DNA of 9,199 bases, taken from Candidatus Woesearchaeota archaeon (GTDB lineage Archaea > Nanobdellota > Nanobdellia > Woesearchaeales > UBA12501). The stretch is taken from contig WJJV01000030.1 in the NCBI GenBank assembly GCA_014729495.1, positions 1-9,199 on the forward strand. The letters are read 5' to 3'. Shown here one piece after another: positions 1-5,722 of this stretch. The translations under genes were made by a program, and so were the position numbers. The notes beneath the pieces are model-generated. The model saw only the letters and a program-made list of their open reading frames with translations, did not search any database and was not told the origin of the DNA. How positions within the stretch are numbered: position 1 is the first letter of the stretch; each line of letters begins with the position of its first letter.

Positions 1-1431
1 TCTTATGCAGGAGTTTATATCATCTGAACTCTTAAGAGGGGATGTGGGGTCTATATCAACCACAATGCCCACTTTCTCTTTCTCATTATCCTCAAGCCAT
101 CTTATGGCATGCTGTATTGCAGGAATCTTGCCTGCTGTGTCTGTGGCAAGCTCAGATGGTCTCATGAAAGGCACTTCAGCACCATATTTCTCTGCAACTT
201 CAGCTATTTTCTTGTCGTCAGTGGATACTATCAGCCTGTCGATCATCCTGCTTTTCTTTGCCTCTTCTATTGAATAAGCTATGAGAGGCTTTCCTGCAAG
301 ATCTTTTATGTTCTTTCCAGGCACTCCCTTTGACCCCCCTCTCGCGCATATAATCCCTATTGTTTTTCCTTCACTTACCTGGGAGACCTTCTCCTTGTCA
401 TAGACCTCATTTGTGCTCACAACCCTTGCCAGCCTTGAAGACTTCAGGGCAGCTTCAATGACTTCCATGACATGCCTGCCATGATCAAAACCAATTACTC
501 TCTCAGGACTTCCTTCTGCGCCTTTAATAGCACCAAGGAATATCTCCAGCTCCTCAACATAAGGGTCTTTTGAGTCTGAAGAATCTGTTTTCAGACTTAT
601 CTCTTCCCATCCTTTCTCCGGCTTGTGCATGCTCAGTTTTCCTGATATCATATCTGCTTCTATTGTACCCCCTTCTCCCACTATCTTTAGTCTTCTTGAC
701 GGGTCTCTCTGCAGATAATCCAGGTGCAGAATAGCTTTCAGACCCTTGAACTTAGTTTTTGAAAAGGATAATATCAGATTTGCATTATCATCTGAGTCAA
801 TCTCCAGAGATGATCTTTTTTCAACATAACCTGTTACATCATCAACACTCCCAAAAAGCCAGATAAGATAATCTATCTCATGGCTGAGGTCCAGAAGCAC
901 ACCCCCTCCCATATCCTTACTTGCGCTATATGATCTGGTGTAATCCTGTTCTGGTCTCCAGTCAGGAAGATAGCTGCCGCACTCTGCAGATACTGAGACA
1001 ATATTTCCTATTGGATCATCCTTAAGCAGGGGCTTGAGCTTCTTGAGAACTGGATTAAACCTCATATCATAGCCAATAAAGAATACAATCCCTTTGTTTT
1101 TGATAAGCTGTCCGAGCTTATCCATATGGGCCATGTTATGAGATACTGGCTTTTCCATGAAGATGTGGATGCCTTTATCTGCTGCCTTAAGGGCAATCTC
1201 CATATGCATGCTTGTTGGATTTGTTATGAACACAGCATCAGGCTTCTCATCAAATGCCGCATCCATATCATAGAATGACTCCGCTCCAATATCCTTCTTT
1301 AGCTTTTCAGCCTTTTCCTTATCCTGCTTATGGCTGTAGACTATGATGTTGGCTGAGCTACCCAGAACATCCCTTATGTTCCTCATATGCCTTTTTCCTA
1401 TGGATCCTGCTCCGAAAAAGAGAAACTTCAT
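1..1431 (-). CDS. Gfo/Idh/MocA oxidoreductase fused to CMP-sialic-acid-type cytidylyltransferase (C-terminus cut by window edge)
   Basis: One uninterrupted reading frame of 477 codons starts at 1431 and runs off the window. Residues 1-335 are a Gfo/Idh/MocA NAD(P)-dependent sugar oxidoreductase: Rossmann loop GAGSIGKRH at 7-15, MEKP at 92-95 with the family lysine K94, and GGGVLLDLSHEID at 175-187 with conserved D181 and H184. After a short linker (about 336-356), residues 357 onward are an N-acylneuraminate cytidylyltransferase-type domain: CARGGSKGVPGKN at 362-374 (CTP-binding loop), STDD at 403-406, RPSELATDTA at 424-433, DPTSPLK at 461-467. The frame was checked codon by codon through the junction and has no stop or shift. 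By family, the first half would oxidise or reduce a sugar or sugar nucleotide and the second would make a CMP-sugar (sialic, legionaminic or pseudaminic type). The exact sugar is unknown. It lies 53 nt after the CDP-alcohol transferase gene and has its own likely TATA box. A GGGGGT stretch at 1439-1444 may serve as ribosome binding site. Confidence 0.9.
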   Translation of the reverse strand, partial: MKFLFFGAGSIGKRHMRNIRDVLGSSANIIVYSHKQDKEKAEKLKKDIGAESFYDMDAAFDEKPDAVFITNPTSMHMEIALKAADKGIHIFMEKPVSHNMAHMDKLGQLIKNKGIVFFIGYDMRFNPVLKKLKPLLKDDPIGNIVSVSAECGSYLPDWRPEQDYTRSYSASKDMGGGVLLDLSHEIDYLIWLFGSVDDVTGYVEKRSSLEIDSDDNANLILSFSKTKFKGLKAILHLDYLQRDPSRRLKIVGEGGTIEADMISGKLSMHKPEKGWEEISLKTDSSDSKDPYVEELEIFLGAIKGAEGSPERVIGFDHGRHVMEVIEAALKSSRLARVVSTNEVYDKEKVSQVSEGKTIGIICARGGSKGVPGKNIKDLAGKPLIAYSIEEAKKSRMIDRLIVSTDDKKIAEVAEKYGAEVPFMRPSELATDTAGKIPAIQHAIRWLEDNEKEKVGIVVDIDPTSPLKSSDDINSCIR

Positions 1432-1466
1432 TATTTTTACCCCCTGAAAGGAGACAATAAAAGGCT

Positions 1467-1474
1467 ATTTAAAT
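1467..1474 (-). promoter_or_regulatory. Likely TATA box for the oxidoreductase/cytidylyltransferase gene
   Basis: Read on the minus strand, the 53-nt gap before the fusion gene contains TATTTAAAT, an archaeal TATA-like element centred about 40 nt before the ATG at 1431. Transcription would start about 26 nt downstream, near 1445, leaving a leader of about 14 nt that includes the G-rich stretch at 1439-1444. The gene may also be read through from upstream. Confidence 0.4.
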
Positions 1475-1484
1475 ATTTAATGGT

Positions 1485-2201
1485 TTAGGACTGCAATTTC
1501 CTGACTTTAAGGAACAGTGCTGCAAGAAGCGTAGGATACCAAAGGAGAAGGTAGATAACAAGCCCTATGAAATATAAAGGCAGCAGATTGAATATTGCTG
1601 CTATAAAAATAAGGAAATATATGAATGTAACTCTGGAGAAAACAATTTCCATCAGCAGGCTTTTCTTTGTCTCCTTGTATATCCTGACAGATCCAGGAGC
1701 ATACAGTAAAGTATACGCATAAGTGCTGTCTACAGCAAATCTCAGCCCAATAAGCAAAATGCCTGCTGTTAGTATTGCTGGCAGGGGGTCTGCAATTCCA
1801 ACATATTCAAACCATTCTGACAGATATTGAGGATTATTTGCAACCCCAATTATCAGTCCAATAAGCACTGCAAGATCTCCTGCCCTATCCAGTACACAAT
1901 CAAGCCAGTTGCCGAAAAGACTTGACATTCCCCTTATTCTGGCTACATCACCATCCACAAAATCAAGCAGCATTCCGATCTGTATTATTGCAGCTCCTAT
2001 AAGAACTTTCATGTACTCTCCAAAACCCACTAATACAGATCCTGCTATTATGAATAATAATGAGATTACACTTATCTGGTTGGGAGTCAAAGGAGCCCTG
2101 GATATTAAAGGGCTTATCTTTCTTGATATTCCTCTGTAGATTCTGTGGGCAAGCTGCATCTCCTTTCCAGTTCCGTTTTCTTTAAGTACTTTGTTTTTCA
2201 T
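1485..2201 (-). CDS. CDP-alcohol phosphatidyltransferase family membrane enzyme
   Basis: A 238-residue integral membrane enzyme carrying the complete CDP-alcohol phosphotransferase signature, D80-x2-D83-G84-x2-A87-R88-x8-G97-x3-D101-x3-D105. The four aspartates bind the catalytic metals. Hydrophobic segments lie at about 43-61, 64-81, 108-122, 139-156, 190-205 and 208-231, consistent with the six-helix fold. The family moves a phospho-alcohol from a CDP-alcohol to a hydroxyl acceptor, making phospholipids such as archaetidylinositol phosphate, or soluble phosphodiesters such as di-myo-inositol phosphate. The acceptor cannot be told from sequence. The start at 2201 is favoured by an AGAGGT ribosome binding site at 2207-2212; M15 is the alternative. 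The first 20 nt overlap the end of the upstream GT-C gene, so translation is probably coupled. Its place in a glycan locus suggests a lipid or phospho-alcohol part of a surface glycoconjugate, which is inference. Confidence 0.9.
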   Translation of the reverse strand: MKNKVLKENGTGKEMQLAHRIYRGISRKISPLISRAPLTPNQISVISLLFIIAGSVLVGFGEYMKVLIGAAIIQIGMLLDFVDGDVARIRGMSSLFGNWLDCVLDRAGDLAVLIGLIIGVANNPQYLSEWFEYVGIADPLPAILTAGILLIGLRFAVDSTYAYTLLYAPGSVRIYKETKKSLLMEIVFSRVTFIYFLIFIAAIFNLLPLYFIGLVIYLLLWYPTLLAALFLKVRKLQS

Positions 2202-3756
2202 CAGGAACCTCTGTCATATTCTCCTGCATCTGCTCTTGAGTCTTTGGTTTGAGCCTGAAAAGCTGCTCCTTATAGAGCATAAGCTTTAAGGTACTGTCCC
2301 CATACCATTCTGTTGTTTGCTCTCCTACTGGTATGATCTCAAAGTTCGCGACTATGGCGTTCTGCACAAGCTTTCCTGGATCAATGCCAAATCCCTCACC
2401 AGTTGCATATACAGGCCTTCCCTGCTTGATATAATCCATGAGCTCTATTATGAACTCGTTTATCTCTTTTATGTCGCCTGTTCTTGGATGGAACACAATA
2501 TCTCTGTTACCATAATACCTTATGAAGAATCCTATATCATTAGTCATTATAACAGCATTTCCCGGAGTGTTCTGGGCCACGAACATGGCAAAATCCTTTG
2601 TTCCTGAGTGCTCATGCCTGTAGCTCAGAACAGGATGGATTGCGTATATCATGCTTCCGATTATGACTATGACAAGAAGATATCCTATCAGATCATTCCT
2701 TTTGTATACCAGGCTGCAACCGGCTGCCATAAGTATCATCAGAGGTATGAGTGCTGGAAGCAGGAATCTTGCATGCATCACAGCAAGATTTCCGAACAGG
2801 AAAAAGAACATGCTGAACCATAGTATCATTATTCCAAGCTCAAAGTATCTCTTTTTCTTCTGGAAGTAATACAATCCTCCTGCGATAGCTGCCCATCCTA
2901 TCCATGTGACTGAGAATGTCATGGCCTTCAGAGCAGGAAGCGTGTTATCAGATATGACTCCCATCCATCCTCCTCTGGTTTCTGTTGTGGGGTTGAGCCG
3001 CTCAAAAAATGCTGAGAGCCCTCCCCATTCAATTATCCTTGGAAAGAAAAGCAGGAACCATATTCCTGCCATCGGTACGATGAACGCAGCTATATTAATC
3101 AGGCTGAACCTGCTCCTGTTTATCATGAGCTTCCTGTTCTTAATCCGGGGATTTATGTAGATCAGAAGGAATGGTATTATGTAAAGGACGCCGTCAGGTC
3201 TGATAGCGATATTCAGGCCGAAAAAAAGCCCTGAGATAGCAAGCAGTTTCCATGATTCCTTCTCTGATGCAAGCATCATCAGGTAGCCTCCAAGCAGGGC
3301 ATAGAATATTGAGAGCGCATGCGTCTTCGGGTATGTTGTGGCAGAAAGGAATATTGGAGTGACAGAGAAGAAAAGCGCAGAAGCCACACTGATGAACCTG
3401 TTCTTTGTCAGCCTTTCAGCTATGAGGTACAAAAGAGCGCATCCGAGGGCTGCTGTTATGAACGTGACAAAAAAGTAAGCAGGCTCTGCAGTCATCACAC
3501 CAGTGAAAAGATGATGCAGATAGTAGAACAGGAAAACTGTCACGACCATTCCAGGAGCTCCATAAGCATAGGAGTACTGCATGGTTCCTGTAGTGAGGAT
3601 GTCCTCGACTGTCTTTACATCAGCATAGGAGTCAAAATGCCAAAGTCCTGCATTCTTGTACAGGATTCTTATGAGTATAGAGAATATGATTATGCATGCT
3701 ATTATGAATCTCCGGTCATGCATAAAAGAAGGCAAATTTACTCTTTTTTCCCCCAT
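2182..3756 (-). CDS. GT-C fold (family 39/ArnT/PMT-like) membrane glycosyltransferase
   Basis: A 524-residue polytopic protein with about ten or more hydrophobic segments between residues 16 and 375, then a soluble C-terminal domain (about 380-524). This is the layout of family 39 glycosyltransferases, which take sugar from a polyprenyl-phosphate donor on the outer face of the membrane. The first extracytoplasmic loop after TM1 holds HFDSYADV (40-47). D42 is the best candidate for the catalytic acid, matching the acidic loop-1 motif of GT-C enzymes. The C-terminal tail is polar and rich in Q, E and K. The start at 3756 fits a TATA box about 27 nt upstream, implying a leaderless mRNA. M12 is an alternative start. 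Its 3' end overlaps the CDP-alcohol transferase gene by 20 nt. Acceptor and sugar are unknown: protein, lipid or growing glycan are all possible. Confidence 0.85.
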   Translation of the reverse strand: MGEKRVNLPSFMHDRRFIIACIIIFSILIRILYKNAGLWHFDSYADVKTVEDILTTGTMQYSYAYGAPGMVVTVFLFYYLHHLFTGVMTAEPAYFFVTFITAALGCALLYLIAERLTKNRFISVASALFFSVTPIFLSATTYPKTHALSIFYALLGGYLMMLASEKESWKLLAISGLFFGLNIAIRPDGVLYIIPFLLIYINPRIKNRKLMINRSRFSLINIAAFIVPMAGIWFLLFFPRIIEWGGLSAFFERLNPTTETRGGWMGVISDNTLPALKAMTFSVTWIGWAAIAGGLYYFQKKKRYFELGIMILWFSMFFFLFGNLAVMHARFLLPALIPLMILMAAGCSLVYKRNDLIGYLLVIVIIGSMIYAIHPVLSYRHEHSGTKDFAMFVAQNTPGNAVIMTNDIGFFIRYYGNRDIVFHPRTGDIKEINEFIIELMDYIKQGRPVYATGEGFGIDPGKLVQNAIVANFEIIPVGEQTTEWYGDSTLKLMLYKEQLFRLKPKTQEQMQENMTEVPDEKQST

Positions 3757-3779
3757 GCTCTGGACAGATTGGATTATGA

Positions 3780-3787
3780 TTTATAAA
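3780..3787 (-). promoter_or_regulatory. TATA box (TTTATAAA) for the GT-C gene, probably leaderless
   Basis: The 71-nt gap between the upstream family 2 glycosyltransferase gene and the GT-C gene holds TTTATAAA, a perfect self-complementary TATA element. On the minus strand its centre is about 27 nt before the ATG at 3756, so transcription would begin at or 1-2 nt before the start codon. No Shine-Dalgarno sequence is visible in the intervening bases, which supports a leaderless transcript separate from the upstream operon. Confidence 0.6.
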
Positions 3788-3827
3788 TATTTCTGTGGCA
3801 TAAAATTGGAAACATGGTCTGGCATGT

Positions 3828-4577
3828 TCATTGCTTGCCCATCCAAAGCTCAAATCTCAGCCTGAGAAGGTCCCTTATGTATTCATAGACTGTCTGTATA
3901 ATGTTCACCCTGCTGTCAGGATCCTCTATCCACTTTACTGGTATCTCATAGGTCTTATATCCTTTTTTCTCTGCGAGCGTAAGCAGCTCTGTGTCAAAGA
4001 ACCAGTTATTGTCCTTGACAAGAGGGACAAGATCATCAACAGCCTTTCTTGTCGCTGCCTTGAAACCGCATTGCGCATCAGAAAATTTTGTGAATAGTAT
4101 TGCCTTGACAAGAATATTGTATCCTCGTGATAGAAGCTCTCTCTTGAAAGACCTTTCTGTCCTGGATCTCTTTGACAGCCTTGTTCCGGTTCCTACATCA
4201 TATCTTTCTGCAAGAGCATCTATCATCTTAGGGAATGCCTCAAGGTCTGTTGACAGGTCCACATCCATGTAGCTGACTATGTCTGCCTTGCTCTCTGTCC
4301 ACGCTTTCCTCAAGGCCCTGCCTCTTCCTTTCTGGTCAAGATGGATGTATCCCACTTTCTGGCTATTATCAGACAGCTTCTTTGCTATCTTCAGAGTATC
4401 ATCAATTGATGCATTGTCTGCTATGACAATCCTCCATGAATATGCCTTGAGATTGCCTGAAAGGAATCTGCTCAGCCTTCTTACTGAGTCAGCAAGTGCC
4501 TTCTCTTCATTGTATACTGGAATCACTATATCAACGCTCTTACTTTCCTTCTTTTTCTTTGCTTTGGTCTGCTTCAT
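3828..4577 (-). CDS. Family 2 glycosyltransferase, dolichyl-phosphate glucosyltransferase (ALG5)-like
   Basis: A 249-residue GT-A fold protein. Visible motifs are VDIVIPVYNEE at 15-25 (nucleotide-sugar binding start of the fold), IADNASIDDT at 52-61, YMDVDLSTD at 103-111 with the metal-binding D105/D107 pair, DAQCGFKA at 167-174, and NWFFDTELL at 191-199. These are typical of the polyprenyl/dolichyl-phosphate glucosyl- or mannosyltransferase branch, which moves a sugar from a UDP- or GDP-sugar to a lipid phosphate at the cytoplasmic membrane face. There is no transmembrane segment; a lysine-rich N-terminus (KAKKKKESK) could help membrane contact. The ATG overlaps the stop of the DUF2304-type gene by 4 nt (ATGA) with only a weak ribosome binding site, so it is probably translated by coupling. 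The sugar cannot be assigned. Confidence 0.9.
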   Translation of the reverse strand: MKQTKAKKKKESKSVDIVIPVYNEEKALADSVRRLSRFLSGNLKAYSWRIVIADNASIDDTLKIAKKLSDNSQKVGYIHLDQKGRGRALRKAWTESKADIVSYMDVDLSTDLEAFPKMIDALAERYDVGTGTRLSKRSRTERSFKRELLSRGYNILVKAILFTKFSDAQCGFKAATRKAVDDLVPLVKDNNWFFDTELLTLAEKKGYKTYEIPVKWIEDPDSRVNIIQTVYEYIRDLLRLRFELWMGKQ

Positions 4578-4903
4578 TTTCTCTTCTTTACAGCCTCTTT
4601 CCTTACAACCTTTGTCAGCTCATTGTTCATTGTGTCCAGTTTGACATAGAGCCTGAACACAAGATAGAACAGCAGCACTATGCTGAAGTAGACTGCTATG
4701 TCTATTCCCCTTCCAACATTGAACAGTCTGGCTATGGGCTCTGTTATTGTGGGCACGAAAAGCACCACTGCAACAGCAATCCATATCAGTGACCAGAATA
4801 CAAGTTCAAATGTGTTGATCATCTTGTCCTGATACCTGAAGAAGACCCTTGTTATGGCGAACAGCACAAAAACAATGACTATGACCTGCAGCAATGAAAC
4901 CAT
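4574..4903 (-). CDS. DUF2304-type small membrane protein associated with glycosyltransferases
   Basis: A 109-residue protein with three hydrophobic segments (about 3-20, 33-52, 68-86) and a strongly basic tail (VVRKEAVKKRK). The stretch GRGIDIAVYFSIVLLFYLVF (64-83) with the following FRLYVK matches my memory of the DUF2304 family, whose members usually sit next to a DPM1-like family 2 glycosyltransferase. Here it lies directly between two such enzymes, 66 nt after the first and overlapping the second by 4 nt. A membrane anchor or partner for the soluble glycosyltransferase is the natural guess. The biochemical role of the family is, to my knowledge, not established. The start at 4903 is fixed by a strong GAGGTGA ribosome binding site 4 nt upstream. 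Confidence 0.85.
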   Translation of the reverse strand: MVSLLQVIVIVFVLFAITRVFFRYQDKMINTFELVFWSLIWIAVAVVLFVPTITEPIARLFNVGRGIDIAVYFSIVLLFYLVFRLYVKLDTMNNELTKVVRKEAVKKRK

Positions 4904-4907
4904 TTTT

Positions 4908-4914
4908 TCACCTC
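4908..4914 (-). promoter_or_regulatory. Strong Shine-Dalgarno site (GAGGTGA) of the DUF2304-type gene
   Basis: Read on the minus strand the sequence is GAGGTGA, then AAAA, then ATG. It complements the archaeal 16S rRNA 3' end (UCACCUC) over seven bases. It is the best ribosome binding site in the window and fixes the start of the 109-residue protein. Confidence 0.8.
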
Positions 4915-4969
4915 ATATTAAATTACCTTTTAAACATCATGTTGGGATATTCTCTCAATCATCTTCCAA

Positions 4970-5647
4970 TCATCTCAAAAATTTTGTCCATATAAGCCTT
5001 GCAGCTATCTTTATACTATTGAGCGCACTCTGGCCTTTCTGCCTTGAATACTTTGTGTATCTTATTGTGACAGGCACTTCTTTGTACCTGATCCCTTTCT
5101 TCTTTATCTGGTCTATTATCTCTGAAGCATGCTCCATCCTGTCCTGGTTTATCTGTATCCTGCCTGCAGCCTTGCTTGACAAGGCCCTGAATCCATTGTG
5201 GGTGTCTGTCAATAGGATCCCTGAATAGAAGAATGTGAATATCACTCCTATCTTGAGGACAACCCTCTTTAGAAGAGGTACATTGGATCCTTTCCTGAGG
5301 AACCTTGAACCCAGTGTGACATCAACCTTGCCTTTCTTTATGGGATCCATCATGTCCTTTATCTCTTTTGGATCATGCTGTCCGTCTGCATCAAAATGCA
5401 CAATGATATCAGCGCCTTTTTCCAGAGCATAATCAGTTCCTGTCTGGAGCGCAGCTCCCTGGCCCCTGTTGATCACATGCTCAAGTACAGCAGCTCCGGC
5501 TTTTCTTGCTGTCTCTGCTGTATTGTCGCTGCTGCAGTCATCAACAACAACCACATTAGTGTAGCCCTCTTTCCTCAGGCCTCTTATAACTTGAGAAATG
5601 CTTTCTGCCTCATTATATGCAGGAATGACAATGAATATCTTTGGCAT
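4970..5647 (-). CDS. Family 2 glycosyltransferase, DPM1-like (polyprenyl-phosphate sugar synthase type)
   Basis: A 225-residue soluble GT-A glycosyltransferase. Motifs are IFIVIPAYNEAESI at 4-17, VVDDCSSDNT at 34-43 with D36/D37, the loop RGQGAALQTG at 61-70, HFDADGQHDP at 84-93 with the metal-binding D86/D88, GSRF at 113-116, TDTHNGFRALS at 147-157, and a basic RYTKYSRQKGQS segment at 196-207. This is the DPM1/DPG-synthase pattern: transfer of mannose, glucose or similar from a nucleotide sugar to a lipid phosphate. It is the first gene of the minus-strand set, diverging from the second GT-C gene. A GAGGTTGA ribosome binding site at 5651-5658 supports the ATG at 5647. The following DUF2304-type gene is its usual kind of partner. 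Confidence 0.92.
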   Translation of the reverse strand: MPKIFIVIPAYNEAESISQVIRGLRKEGYTNVVVVDDCSSDNTAETARKAGAAVLEHVINRGQGAALQTGTDYALEKGADIIVHFDADGQHDPKEIKDMMDPIKKGKVDVTLGSRFLRKGSNVPLLKRVVLKIGVIFTFFYSGILLTDTHNGFRALSSKAAGRIQINQDRMEHASEIIDQIKKKGIRYKEVPVTIRYTKYSRQKGQSALNSIKIAARLIWTKFLR

Positions 5648-5650
5648 AAA

Positions 5651-5658
5651 TCAACCTC
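5651..5658 (-). promoter_or_regulatory. Shine-Dalgarno site (GAGGTTGA) of the DPM1-like gene
   Basis: On the minus strand AAGAGGTTGA precedes the ATG at 5647 by 3 nt after the core GAGGTTGA. It supports the chosen start and shows that this gene uses a leadered mRNA, unlike the GT-C gene at 3756. Confidence 0.65.
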
Positions 5659-5689
5659 TTGAATAAAACATATGTACTGCCTAATTTAG

Positions 5690-5702
5690 CAATATTTATA
5701 TA
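5690..5702 (-). promoter_or_regulatory. TATA box for the DPM1-like gene (overlaps the plus-strand TATA box)
   Basis: Read on the minus strand this is TATATAAATATTG. A start site about 26 nt downstream would fall near 5672, giving a leader of about 25 nt that contains the GAGGTTGA ribosome binding site. No better TATA element is seen between it and the gene. Confidence 0.5.
5695..5702 (+). promoter_or_regulatory. TATA box (TTTATATA) for the divergent GT-C gene
   Basis: TTTATATA is a canonical archaeal TATA box. Its centre is about 25 nt before the ATG at 5723, so transcription should begin at about 5723-5725. The mRNA would then be leaderless from 5723 or have a leader of about 16-18 nt for the second ATG at 5741. 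The same bases read on the other strand (TATATAAATATT) can serve the DPM1-like gene. Confidence 0.65.
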
Positions 5703-5722
5703 GTTTCTGTTTTTCATAAAAG

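Noticed and set aside
3319..3786. 155-residue plus-strand open frame opposite the GT-C gene
   Set aside because: It is a shadow of a clear membrane-protein gene. Its composition (many C, S, R, H) is not protein-like and no motif is seen.
4926..4934. TTTAAAAGG as a TATA box for the DUF2304-type gene
   Set aside because: Its spacing would place the start site at the ATG, which would leave out the very strong GAGGTGA site. Read-through from the DPM1-like gene 66 nt upstream is more likely.
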